64,000 nt of DNA from Deltaproteobacteria bacterium (GTDB lineage: Bacteria; JADJOY01): positions 124,001 to 188,000 of the forward strand of contig JADJOY010000023.1 in NCBI GenBank assembly GCA_016713535.1. Reading direction: 5' to 3'. Under the pieces are notes generated by a model that ran no database searches, had not been told where the DNA came from, and saw only the letters and a program-made list of their open reading frames with translations. Shown in pieces: positions 34,868 to 44,743 of this stretch; the first letter of the stretch is position 1, and every line of letters begins with the position of its first letter. Both the position numbers and the translations under genes were made by a program.

Positions 34868-35033
34868 CCCGAGCGGCTGGTGGGCGGTCGCTCCGTCGAC
34901 TGCCAGGAATCGAGCGGGGATGAACCGGAATCCACGCGCTCGGCGACGCTCACGCTCCTGCGTATCGCCGGGCACGCGACGCGTGCCCCTCCCCAGCGCG
35001 CCGGCTTCGTCGGGCGCCAGGAGTCGATCCCGC
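34868..35033. repeat. Long dispersed repeat (copy B) with REP-like hairpin
   Basis: 34870-35000 is the second copy of the repeat at 24760-24950, without the internal GGCCCGCC hairpin. The hairpin TATCGCCGGGCACGCG...GTGCCCCTCC lies at 34963-34992, with loop GAC where copy A has GAA. It begins directly after the small membrane gene. Confidence 0.75.
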
Positions 35034-36141
35034 TCAGTACGTGATCACGGAGCGGATCGACTCGCCGTGGTGCATGAGGTCGAACGCGCGGTTCACGTCG
35101 TCGAGCGGCATCTTGTGGGTGATCATCGGGTCGATCTCGATCCGCTTCTCCATGTACCAGTCGACGATCCTGGGCACGTCGGTGCGCCCGCGCGCGCCGC
35201 CGAACGCGGAGCCCTTCCACACCCGCCCGGTGACGAGCTGGAACGGCCGCGTCGCGATCTCCTCGCCCGCCGCCGCCACTCCGATGATGACGCTCACACC
35301 CCAGCCCTTGTGACCGCACTCGAGGGCCTGGCGCATGGTCTTGGTGCTGCCGATGCACTCGAAGCTGTAGTCGGCGCCGCCCTTGGTCAGGCTCACCAGA
35401 TACGGCACCAGATCCCCGCCGACCTCGCTCGGGTTCACGAAGTCGGTCATGCCGAAGCGTTCGGCGAGCGGCTTCTTCGCGGGGTTGAGATCCACGCCGA
35501 CGATCTGCCGAGCGCCCACCAGCCGGCAGCCCTGGATCACGTTGAGGCCGATGCCACCGAGCCCGAACACCACCACCCGTGAGCCCGGCTCGACCTTCGC
35601 CGTGTGGATCACCGCGCCGATGCCGGTGGTGACGCCGCAGCCGATGTAGCAGACGCTCTCGAATGGCGCGTCCTCGCGGATCTTCGCCACCGCGATCTCG
35701 GGCAGCACCGTGTGGTTCGAGAAGGTCGATGTCCCCATGTAGTGGTGGATCGTCTTGCCGCCGAGCGAGAACCGGCTCGTTCCGTCCGGCATCACACCCT
35801 TCCCCTGGGTCTCGCGAATCGCCTGGCAGAGGTTGGTCTTGCCGCTCAGGCAGTACTCGCAGGCGCGGCACTCGGGCGTGTAGAGCGGGATCACGTGGTC
35901 GCCCGCCTTCACGCTCTTCACGTCCTTCCCGACCTCCACCACCACGCCCGCTCCCTCGTGGCCGAGGATCGACGGGAAGATCCCCTCCGAGTCCTTGCCC
36001 GAGAGCGTGTAGGCGTCGGTGTGGCACACCGGTCGCCTTGAGCTCGACGAGCACCTCGTTGGCGCGCGGTCCCTCGAGATCGACGGTCTCGACGACCAGT
36101 GGTTTTCCGGGCTCGAACGCGATGGCGGCGCGGGTCTTCAT
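35034..36141 (-). CDS. frmA: Class III alcohol dehydrogenase / S-(hydroxymethyl)glutathione dehydrogenase, frameshifted near 36032
   Basis: The sequence is strongly diagnostic: [26 protein letters not shown], structural-zinc cysteines in [26 protein letters not shown], and Rossmann [12 protein letters not shown]. It oxidises S-hydroxymethylglutathione with NAD+ (formaldehyde detoxification) and can reduce S-nitrosoglutathione. The N-terminus ([17 protein letters not shown]) is in another frame. At about 36032 the expected GVCHTDAY codons have lost two bases of a GT repeat, including the catalytic Cys. AGGAGAG precedes ATG 36141. Repaired length is about 369 residues, normal for the family. 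Confidence 0.92.
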
Positions 36142-36190
36142 GCGGAACTCTCCTGTTGCTGTCGCTCGGTCGGATGAACGGGGCGGAGGC

Positions 36191-37101
36191 TTAGCACGGA
36201 CCGCCGTCGAGGAGGCCGGGCCGGTGGTGCGAGGCCGAGGCACCACCGGCTCCGCCGGCAACGTCCGGCACCTCGGGCGCGGCTTCGCACCACGACCGGC
36301 GTCGCTTTGCGCCGCAGCGGGCGGCACCGCGCATCGCCACGAGCACCGCCAGCACTCGGGATCCGCGCGATGCCGCCGGTCGGGTCACCCGGACCGACGG
36401 CGCCGCACGCGGCCTGCTGATTGATGACCCCGACCGCTTCGAGGTCGAAGCCAGGCGCGCCACTGGTCGGGTACGGGTCGTAGATCGAGCTTCCCGACGT
36501 GTCCTTGACGGAGCCGTCCCCCTTGATGTCGACGATCCGGACGTAGATCGCCTGGCTCAGCCCGACCGACGCGAGATCGAACGGCGCACCGTAGCCCTGC
36601 CGGTACTTGCCGGCCAACCCATCGGGTTGGTGGGATCGATGGTACCGAAGGAGGCCCGGTGCGACGTCGGCGAGTCGTTGGAAGCGCTCCAGGTCCGCCG
36701 TCGACCGAGGCCTCGACAAACGCGAACCAGGAAGGTATCGCTGAACGGTCTCGAAGACCACGAGGTCAGGCCAGCGCCGTTCGAGATGGGGTGCTCGAAG
36801 GTCGGGGTGATCTTGCCGTTGTCCCCAAGCACGATGTCGTCAGGTCGCCGACCGCCTTCCCGGGGCCCTCGCGGGGCTTCCAGGTCGAATCGCGGCGGGT
36901 CCGGGCAGGTAGTTCCCGTAGCCGCTGGCCCCGCCTTGACCGGGCGTCGTCGAGACCGCGGGTCGAGCCGGGCTGACCGGCCGGTGGGGCGTACGGCCCG
37001 GCTGCCGCGACCTCCGCGAACGAGATGATTCCGACGACGAGGAGAACGAGCGTGCGGAGCGAGCCGGGCACGAAACCCGGGCGAAGAAGCGTTGCAGTCA
37101 T
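36191..37101 (-). pseudogene. Secreted cell-surface protein, broken by several frameshifts
   Basis: ATG 37101 has an AGAGGAA ribosome binding site and a clean signal peptide (LVLLVVGIISFAEVAAAGP). Further on, pieces in different frames match one family of extracytoplasmic proteins: [19 protein letters not shown], then FSDTFL, then [30 protein letters not shown] and [20 protein letters not shown]. At least three indels are needed to join them. The end is uncertain (stop at 36191 in the last frame). It is paired with the beta-propeller gene upstream, a pairing typical near TonB receptors. Confidence 0.65.
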
Positions 37102-37233
37102 CTGGTCATTCCTCTGCGACGCGCTCGGCGTCGCGTGTGATCGAGGGTTTGCACACCGCGCGGGCGTGCCGCGATCGAACGACCGGAACGACCTCCATGG
37201 CCGCGCCGGCGCTCGCGATCGCGCATCGGACGA

Positions 37234-38309
37234 TCAGTAGGGCAAGAGCCCCACCGAGACCGGGAGGTTCGCGCCGGGGCGGATCAGACGATCGGCTGAC
37301 GGCCCCCCCGGCGGTGGTGCCGACCGCGATCTCGGCGAGCACGCCTCGGCCCCGTACGCCCCCGCCAGGCGAGGACCACTCGGCGACGCCGCGCCCGCGC
37401 CGGGAGGCCCAGACCGGGTCACTACGAGGAGGGCGCGAGCGCGTCGTAGAGCACCGCGCCGGTGTCGGTGCGCGCCGCGTAGAGTCGGCACCCACTCGAT
37501 CCGCCGTCGCCGACCAGCGCCACCGAGCCCGCGACGGTCACCGTGCCCGGCGAGCCGCCGAGCGGCACCGTGCGGAGGACCTGAAGCGTCGAGGGGCTCA
37601 CGGTGGCGAAGCGTCCCGGCTCGGTAGTCCCCCGTGCAGATGGCGTGGCCTGGCGCGGCGTCGACGTCCAGATCCTGCGGGTTCCGCATCGGGCGGGGGT
37701 ACCGGCCCGTTCCGCGTCGCCGTCGGCGTCCACCAGCGTGTCGGTCGCGACGTCGATGCTCACCGTGCCGGGGCCGTAGCCGAGGTCAGCTGTCGAACGC
37801 GGGCTCGACGTACGCCCGCGCCCCGCGGCGACTTTCCCGCCGGTGCCTGGCCCGGAAGCCACCGGGGAATCGGGTGCCACCCCGCTGCCGAACCGGCGGG
37901 GTGGGGTTCAACACGGCGACCTCGTCGCCGTGGAACCACGTAGGCCTTGGTCCGGCGGCGACGGCGATCGCGGAGGGTTGCGCCGTCCGGCAGCGGGTCG
38001 TGTTCCGACCGACCGCGTCGCGACGTCCACCACGCGCACGCTCGCGCCCGTCGAGCCCGGAAACCCGCCCGAGCTCACCACGTACGCCGACCCGTCGGCG
38101 ACGACGATCCGGCTCGCGATCGGCCCTGCCTGGATGGCGCCCCAGTGCGGCTCGACCGCCCCGACGGCCACCGCGACCGACGAAACATCGTCGCTCACGC
38201 CGTTCAGGACGAGCGCCTCCTTCACGTCCGAGCAACCAGGCGATGCGGCAGCCAGCCACAGCACCCCGACGGCCGTGACGAGCCGTCCGCCACCTGCGGC
38301 ACGTCTCAC
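37234..38309 (-). pseudogene. YncE/BtuG-like beta-propeller lipoprotein, broken by several frameshifts
   Basis: The start is GTG 38309, with a signal ending in the lipobox-like AASPGC. Propeller blades appear in three frames: SGGFPGSTGASVRVVDVATR, then SAIAVAAGPRP and EVAVLNP, then YGPGTVSIDVATDTLV, then NPQDLDVDA, then VPLGGSPGTVTVAGSVALVG and TGAVLYDALAPSS, and a last piece, LAEIAVGTT / PSADRLIRPGANLPVSVG. All are typical of YncE-type seven-bladed propellers such as the Bacteroides corrinoid-binding protein BtuG. Several 1-nt indels separate them. Confidence 0.7.
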
Positions 38310-38372
38310 GCTTCGGTTGATCCCTTCCCGGCGTTCCTTGCCGGAGCCGCACCCATGCCCTTTCGAATCGTT

Positions 38373-38413
38373 GTGGGATACCATATCCCACTTTGTGGGA
38401 TAGAATGTCCCAC
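38373..38413. promoter_or_regulatory. Two tandem 19-bp palindromes (candidate operators)
   Basis: GTGGGATA-CCA-TATCCCAC at 38373-38391 is a perfect inverted repeat. GTGGGATA-GAA-TGTCCCAC at 38395-38413 has one mismatch. The centres are 22 bp apart, about two helical turns, so two dimers could bind the same face of DNA. They lie 64-104 bp upstream of the propeller lipoprotein start and upstream of the divergent cobalt-type genes. This is almost certainly a repressor operator; the regulator is not identified. Confidence 0.75.
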
Positions 38414-38592
38414 TGCCCCGCCACCCACGTCAAGCGATGGACATCCGGTGGCGCCGGCGGCTTCGGCGCCTGTGGAACTCCGGGCGCAGGCACCACCCGC
38501 GCCCGCGGCCCGCGGTGACAGGTCGTCCCGGTCGCAGGTGGTACGAATCCCGATTTCGTGATACCGTCGAGCCTGATTTCGAGCCGCCCGAG

Positions 38593-38664
38593 GTCCCACG
38601 TCCCGACGGATTCGGGAGCGGACCGATCGACGCGGCGTCCATCGTCATCTCGGCGGCGGGATGA
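38593..38664 (+). pseudogene. N-terminal remnant of a CbiM/NikM-type cobalt/nickel ECF component
   Basis: The last codons of this frame read PDGFGSGPIDAASIVISAAG, then stop. This matches the N-terminus of CbiM/NikM proteins (H-x-PDGF...GPI.A), whose Met1/His2 region binds Co2+ or Ni2+. The bases just before (GTCCCACGTCCCGAC) could be a GTGCACGTCCCCGAC start with indels. The rest of CbiM, about 170 residues of membrane helices, is absent. The stop directly overlaps the PDGLE gene. This is either a real deletion or an assembly collapse. Confidence 0.6.
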
Positions 38665-38957
38665 CGATGGACCGGAAGACCTGGGGCTTCATGCTCGCCG
38701 GCCTGGCACTCGCCGTCGCGCTCGCGTTCGTCGTGGCGCCGTTCGCGTCCAGCAACCCGGACGGGCTGGACCGCGTGTCGCAGGACCATGGCTTCGCCGA
38801 AGCCGCGGAGGGCGCGCAGGTGTGGCGCCGAGCGCCGATTCCCGAGTATTCGTTCCCGAGGATGGACGGCCCGCCTCCACAGGGCGTCGCGGGCGTGATC
38901 GGACCCTCGCGGTCGCCGGCATCGCCTACCTCGGCGCGAGGCTCGACCGCGCGCGCC
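38661..38957 (+). CDS. PDGLE domain membrane protein (cobalt transport, CbiN-like), frameshifted near 38900
   Basis: The sequence starts MTMDRKTWGFMLAGLALAVA, then has the family-defining SNPDGLDRVSQDHGFAEAAE and APIPEYSFPRM. At about 38900 one C seems lost; the neighbouring frame gives the expected second helix, TLAVAGIAYLGARLDRARR. PDGLE domains are found with CbiM in cobalt or nickel ECF transporters. The 3' end is not defined because no stop follows in that frame. ATG 38661 overlaps the stop of the CbiM remnant (ATGA). Confidence 0.75.
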
Positions 38958-39041
38958 GTCCTTCCGTATCAGCAGACGGCGCTGGAGCGCCGGATCGCCG
39001 AGATCGGCACGGCGCACCGTCGCGCGCATGGGTATTACGAA

Positions 39042-41232
39042 ATGGCGAATCGCCTCATCGTAGGATCTGCAGACCACGAACCCATCCCGATCCGGCTCCC
39101 CCGACCGCCCGCCACCTCCACGTGGGCCGCGACCCTCGCCAGCGTGGCACTCGCCTCCGCCGCCCTCGCGAGCCCCGATCGTCCGGGGCACCCGGCGGCG
39201 CCGGCAACGGCGGCCAACCCCGTGGTCGACGGTCCCCCGCCGCGAGCGCGTCCACCCTCACCGAAACCGAGGAGCTCGAGGTGATCGGCCGCGGCGAGAA
39301 CCTGGTCGGCGCCGCGGACGCGGCGTCCGAGGGGCGCGTGGGCCAGGACCAGATCGAGGATCGTCCGTTCCTTCGACCCGGCGAGACCCTTGAGGTCGTT
39401 CCTGGCCTGATCGCGACCCAGCACAGCGGTACCGGCAAGGCCAACCAGTGGTTCCTGCGCGGCTTCAACCTCGACCACGGCACCGACTTCGGGCTCACGG
39501 TCGAGGGAGTTCCGATCAACCTGCCCACCCACGCCCACGGCCAGGGCTACCTCGACGTCAACTTCCTCATCCCGGAGCTGATCGAGGTGATCCGTTTCGA
39601 GAAGGGGCCCTACCACGCGGACGTCGGCGACTTCTCGTCCGCGGGGACGGCGCAGCTCGAGACGATGAGCGTGCTCCCCCAGGGCCTCGTGAACGCGGGT
39701 GTCGGCCAGGACGACTACTGGCGGGGACTGCTCGCCGACTCGCCCACGATCGGCAGCGGCCGCCTGCTCTACGCGCTCGAGGCGCAGTACTACGACGGTC
39801 CCTGGGAGGACCCCGAGAACCTCGCCAAGTGGAATGGCGAGCTGAAGTACACGCTCGGCGACGCGACGGAGGGTCTCTCGATCGCGGCCTTCGGCTACAC
39901 GGCCGAGTGGGACTCCACCGACCAGATCCCGCGGCGCGCCGTCCAGGAGGGGCTGATCACCCGCCTCGGCACCCTCGACCCCACCGACGGCGGCAAGACG
40001 ATGCGCGCGATCCTCGCCGTGAACGGCTGGCGCGGCGCGGAGGACCGCTCGCGCTTCACGGCGTACGTGAGCTACTACCGCCTCGACCTGTTCTCGAACT
40101 TCACCTACCTCCTCGACGATCCGGTGAACGGCGACCAGTTCGAGCAGGCCGACCGCCGCATCGTGGCCGGCGGCCAGGCGACCCAGGACCTGAAGGTCGA
40201 CATCGCCGGCTTCGCCTTGAACAACACCTTCGGCCTCCAGCTCCGCAGTGACTTCATCCCGCAGGTCGGCCTCTATCACACCCAGGCACAGCGGCGCCTG
40301 GATCGCATCCGCGACGACACGGTCAACGAGACGAGCCTCGGCCTCTACGCCAAGAGCGAGACGCCGTGGACCGACTGGTTCCGCTCGACGATCGGGCTGC
40401 GCGGCGACGTCTACTACTTCTCGGTGGCGAGCAGCATCCGCGAGAACTCCGGCAACGAGTGGGACGGCCTGGCGAGCCCCAAGCTCGGGCTGGTGTTCGG
40501 GCCCTGGGCGGACACCGAGCTCTACGCGAATGCGGGTCTCGGGTTTCACTCGAACGACGCCCGCGGCACCACGATCCAGGTCGATCCCGAGACCGGCGAG
40601 CCCGCGAGCCCGGTCGACCCGCTGGTTCGCACCAAGGGCGCCGAGCTCGGCGCTCGCACCGCGTTCGCCCACGGGCTCAAATCCACGGCGGCGCTGTGGT
40701 GGCTCGACGTCGACTCCGGAGATCCTCTTCGTGGGCGACGCGGGCACCACCGAGCCGGAGCCGGCCGAGCCGCCGCTACGGCTCGAGCTCGCCAACTACT
40801 GGAAGCCGCTCGGCTGGCTGGCCCTCGACGCGGACTTCTCGCTCTCCACGCCGAGTTTCCGCGACGACGACCCGCCGGAGGTCACATCCCGGGCGCGGTC
40901 GAGGCCGTCGTCAGCGCCGGCGCCGCACTCGACCTCCCCACGGGTTCGACGTGAGCCTGCGCACCCGCTACTTCGGACCGCGCGCGCTGATCGAGGACGA
41001 CTCGGTGCGCTCCGAGTCCACGCTGCTCACCAACCTTCGAGCGGGCTGGACGCGCGGGAACCTCGGCCTGCACCTCGACGTGCTCAACCTCTTCGACTCG
41101 ACCAGCCACGACATCGACTACGACTTCCCGTCGCGGATCTCCCTCGACGAGCCCGCGGAGGGCGTCGACGACCTCCACTTCCACCCCGCCGAACCGCGCG
41201 AGATCCGCGGCTACGTGACGTACCGGTTCTGA
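39042..41232 (+). pseudogene. TonB-dependent receptor, broken by about four frameshifts
   Basis: A long, well-conserved stretch is readable: EELEVIGRGENLVGAADAAS, NQWFLRGFNLDHGTDFGL, PINLPTHAHGQGYLDVNFLI, IEVIRFEKGPYHADVGDFSS. It continues in other frames after about 40725 (EILFVGDAGTTEPEP), 40885 (GHIPGAVEAVVSAGAALD) and 40945 (FDVSLRTRYFGPRALIEDDS), ending REIRGYVTYRF with a terminal Phe. A further shift near 39250 joins the N-terminal signal region. All breaks are 1-nt indels. Position next to PDGLE/CbiM and a BtuG-like propeller suggests uptake of a cobalt, nickel or corrinoid ligand. Confidence 0.82.
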
Positions 41233-41277
41233 ACCGTGGTCGTCACGCCGATCGGCGCGGGCGCGGGTCCGGCCGCA

Positions 41278-41686
41278 TCACGCCGAGCCGACGACGCACC
41301 ACCAGCGCGCCAGAGCGAGCCCGAACGCCAAGAGCGCGCCTCCCCAGAACGTGGCGCAAGCTCGGATCGCCGCCGCGACCGCGGCGCCAGGCCCCGAAGA
41401 GAAACATGGCCGCGCCGTTGACGATCGGCGCGATCAGCACGCTGATCCCGGACGGGTGGAGCAGCGGACGCCACACCCGATGGGGCGCGACCATCGCGCT
41501 CACGAAGCCGATGACGAGGCCCAGCAAGAAGAGACCGAGCCGAGCGAGCCAAGGGTTGGCCGCTCGCCCGCGGCGCGTCGCGTGGCGAACGGACTCGAAG
41601 CCGAGCTCGATCGCGACCTCGGCGAAGAACGGCAGGACCCACTCGAAGAGGAGCCAAGCAAGGGACTCGAGGATCAGCTCGAGCAT
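41278..41686 (-). CDS. Small membrane protein, frameshifted near 41350
   Basis: From ATG 41686 the frame reads LELILESLAWLLFEWVLPFF, then two more helices (GLFLLGLVIGFVSAMVAP; GISVLIAPIVNGAAMFLFGA). At a GGGG run near 41350 the sense moves to another frame, GALLAFGLALARWWCVVGSA, ending at 41278. Repaired length is about 136 residues with four helices. No family is recognised. It is convergent with the TonB receptor gene. Confidence 0.55.
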
Positions 41687-41832
41687 GATTCTCCCGATCG
41701 CGGCCCGGCACGGGCCGCCAGCCGCCGGCCCGAGCCTACTGCGACGCGCCGCGCGGCGCGTCGCCAAGAGAGTCACGTCGGCGATTCCCCCCCGCTTCCA
41801 AGACGTCACCCGCACCCGTTAAGGTCGGCAAA

Positions 41833-43301
41833 ATGAACCCGCGCACCCTCTTCGACCACCTGGTCCGCAACTACTCCTTGAGCCGTCGCGACGCCCTCCG
41901 CGAGGTCATCAAGCTCGTCGGTGTCGCCGCCGCAGCGCCGCTGATCAACGCGTGCGGCGGCTCGAGCTCGGGCGCGCTCTCCGCGAGTGATCTGCTGCCC
42001 GAGGACGTCCCCGTCGATCACGTCGTGTTCGTGATGATGGAGAACCGTACGTTCGATCACTACTTCGGCAGCCTGAGCCTCGTGGAGGGACGCACCGACG
42101 TCGATGGCCTCACCGGCACCGAGGCGAACGCCCTCCCCGACGGCACTCCGGTCTCGTCGTTTCGCCTGTCGAACCTGTGCGTCACCGATCCGCCCCACGG
42201 CTGGTCGTCGAGTCGCAATCAGTTCGCCGAAGGCGCGAACACCGGGTTCGTGACCGAGCACTTCGTGGACGTACAGACCCCGAGCGTGGCGTCGGAGGTG
42301 ATGGGCTATCACGATCGCGCGGTGCTGCCGTTCTACTACGGGCTCGCTGACGAGTTCACGCTGTGCCAGCGCTGGTTCTCGTCGGTGATGGGACCGACGT
42401 GGCCGAACCGCTACTACTTCCACACCGCCCAGTCAGCGGGGTTGCGCTCCAACGAGATCCTGCCGACCGCCATCCCGAGCCTCTACGACCTCCTCGACGA
42501 GGCGGGCATCTCGTGGCGCTACTACTTCACCGACCTGCCGTTCGTGGCGCTTCTCGCGCTCCGCAACGAAGCCGGCAACGGCCTGCGCATCGACTTCGAC
42601 AAGCTCGGGCGCTACGGCCGCAACATCGTGCCGGTCGAGCGCTTCGCCGCCGACGCCGCCTCGGGGAACCTCGCGACCGTCTCGATCGTCGATCCGTCGT
42701 TCGCCCTCGCCGACGATCACCCGCCGCACCACGTCCACCTCGGCCAGGCGTTCGTGTCGAGCCTGGTCCACTCGCTCGCCGCGAGTCCGCTGTGGGAGAA
42801 GAGCCTGATGCTCCTCACCTACGATGAGCACGGGGGATTCTTCGATCACGTGCCGCCGCCGAAGGCCGCCGACGAGCGCGCCAGCGACGGCTTCGATCAG
42901 CTCGGCTTCCGCGTGCCGTCGATGGCGATCGGCCCGTGGGTGAAGCGCGGCCAGGTCTCGAGCGAGGTGCTCGATCACACCAGCCCGCTCGCCTTCATCC
43001 AGTGGCGCTGGGGGCTTCCGTCGCTCACCCAGCGGGACGCCGCGGCCAACCGCCTCCTCGACGTGTTCGACCTGGCGCGCCTCGCGTCGCGCAAGCCGCG
43101 CGCGGCGCCGACGCTGCCCGAGGTCGTGGTCGACCGGAGCCAGTTCAGGCCGTATTGCGTGATCGGAAACCTGACCGACCTGGAGATCGCCGCGAACAAC
43201 GGGTGGATCCCGCCGCAGTGGGACCGGCGCGCCGACGTCGATCGAACGCTCGAAGGGATGATCCGCGGCTGGCGCGATTCGGCGCCGGCGGCATCCGCTA
43301 G
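41833..43301 (+). CDS. Phospholipase C / acid phosphatase family phosphoesterase, Tat-type lipoprotein-like
   Basis: The N-terminus [20 protein letters not shown] with INACGG looks like a Tat signal with a lipobox. The phosphoesterase family (PF04185-like) is clear: [30 protein letters not shown], and [17 protein letters not shown] with metal/catalytic residues. It likely hydrolyses phospholipids or phosphomonoesters outside the cytoplasmic membrane. Oddly, its frame has no stop before 46191, through a repeat region and two further genes. A TAG at 43299-43301 in the adjacent frame is the probable natural end after a 1-nt indel. Confidence 0.88.
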
Positions 43302-43576
43302 CGACGGCGACGGCCCATTCGGAGGGACCGCCTCCTGGCGGTCCGCGACTCCTGTACCGGGATCGACGCGATCGGCGACGTATCGCCCCCGCGTATCGCC
43401 GGGCGCGCCACGCGCGCCCCTCCCCGGCCGCTCGAAGTGGGTGTGTAGGGGCGGCCGAGAGGCCGCCCGGGATCGGGACCGATCCGCCCCACTCGCGTCC
43501 GCTCCTCGGCCCGCTCGCGGCCGTTGCGGCCTCAAGAATCCTGGCGCCGTGCCGAGGAGTCGGAGGAAAGGCACAG
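43302..43576. repeat. Intergenic hairpin repeats
   Basis: The REP-like hairpin TATCGCCGGGCGCGCC...GCGCCCCTCC lies at 43394-43423, followed by GTAGGGGCGGCC-GAGA-GGCCGCCC near 43446-43470. An upstream hairpin (GGACCGCC...GGCGGTCC) lies at about 43326-43345. Apart from the FIST ribosome binding site near 43567, nothing else was seen. Confidence 0.7.
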
Positions 43577-44743
43577 GTGCCCATCATGCCCGACAGCGCT
43601 CCCGGCGAGATCCGGCGTGCCTGCGTGTCGGAGAGCACACCCGGGGCGGTCGCGAGCGAGCTCGTCGATCGTCTGGGAGGCTCCGACGTCGCACTCGTCG
43701 TCCTCTTCGCTTCTCCCACCCTCGACCGAGTGACCCTCGCGGCCGAGGTTCGCGCACGCTTCGGCGACACGCCGGTGATCGGCTGCACCACGGCCGGCGA
43801 GATCGGACCCTGCGGGCTGGCGAAGGGCAGCGTCTCGGGCTTCAGCCTGCCCGCCAGCTCCTTCCGCGTCGCATGCGAGCGCATCCCGGACGTGGCGTGC
43901 TTCGACGTCTCGGCCGGCGGAGCGATGGTCTCGCGCCTGCGCGCCGAGCTCTCGCGACACGGACCCTTTCCGAGCGCCGCCAACTGCTTCGCGTTGCTGC
44001 TCATCGACGGCCTCACGGTGCGCGAGGAGGCGGTGGTGGGAGCGCTCAGCAATGCCCTCGTGGACATCCAGCTCGCCGGGGGCTCGGCGGGCGACGGGCT
44101 CGACTTCGGCTCCACCGCGGTGCTCGCCGACGGCGCCTTCTCGTCGTCGAGCGCGGTGCTCGCGCTGATCCAGACCGATCGGCCCTTCGTGCCGATCAAG
44201 ATCCAGCACTTCGTCCCCGACAGCGAGAAGATGGTGGTGACGGGCGCCGACGCCACGCGCCGGATCGTGTTCGAGATCAACGGCGACCCCGCGGGGCAGG
44301 AGTACGCGCGTTTGGTCGGCCTCGACCCGAGCAAGCTCACCGCCATGGCGTTCGCGACGCACCCGGTGATCGTGCAGGTCGGCGGCAAGCCGTACGTACG
44401 CTCGATCCAGAAGGTGAACCCGGACGGCAGCCTGACCTTCTTCTGCGCCATCGACGAAGGCATCGTGCTCACCCTCGGTCGCGGCGAGGCGCTCGTCGAC
44501 AACCTCGAGAGCGCGCTCTCCCGGGTGACGGGCGCCATCGGTCCGCCCGACCTCGTGATCGGCTTCGACTGCATCCTGCGACGCCTCGAGATCGAGCGCA
44601 CCGGCACCGAGTGCGCCGTCTCCCGCCTCTTCGCCGAGCATCGCGTGGTGGGCTTCTCCACCTATGGCGAACAGTTCAACGCCATGCACGTGAACCAGAC
44701 CTTCACCGGCGTGGCGATCGGTGCCCCCCCGTGTCACCCCTGA
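43577..44743 (+). CDS. FIST domain sensory protein
   Basis: This protein of about 388 residues (GTG 43577, or ATG 43586; AGGAAAGG upstream) has FIST_N features ([75 protein letters not shown]) and FIST_C features ([58 protein letters not shown]). FIST domains bind small ligands, probably amino acids, and feed signalling proteins. The gene overlaps the next start by 13 nt, making it the likely sensor for the hybrid kinase. Confidence 0.9.
   Translation: MPIMPDSAPGEIRRACVSESTPGAVASELVDRLGGSDVALVVLFASPTLDRVTLAAEVRARFGDTPVIGCTTAGEIGPCGLAKGSVSGFSLPASSFRVACERIPDVACFDVSAGGAMVSRLRAELSRHGPFPSAANCFALLLIDGLTVREEAVVGALSNALVDIQLAGGSAGDGLDFGSTAVLADGAFSSSSAVLALIQTDRPFVPIKIQHFVPDSEKMVVTGADATRRIVFEINGDPAGQEYARLVGLDPSKLTAMAFATHPVIVQVGGKPYVRSIQKVNPDGSLTFFCAIDEGIVLTLGRGEALVDNLESALSRVTGAIGPPDLVIGFDCILRRLEIERTGTECAVSRLFAEHRVVGFSTYGEQFNAMHVNQTFTGVAIGAPPCHP

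Noticed and set aside
36557-36832. Separate small genes at 36557-36832 and 36191-36463
   Set aside because: The pieces read as consecutive segments of one secreted-protein family in different frames, so they were merged into a single broken locus.
38400-38600. Possible cobalamin riboswitch upstream of the cobalt-type genes
   Set aside because: I looked on both strands for the conserved core (GCCACTG..., GGGAAG, and a B12 box ending ACCTGCC) and did not find it. Only palindromic operator-like sites are present.
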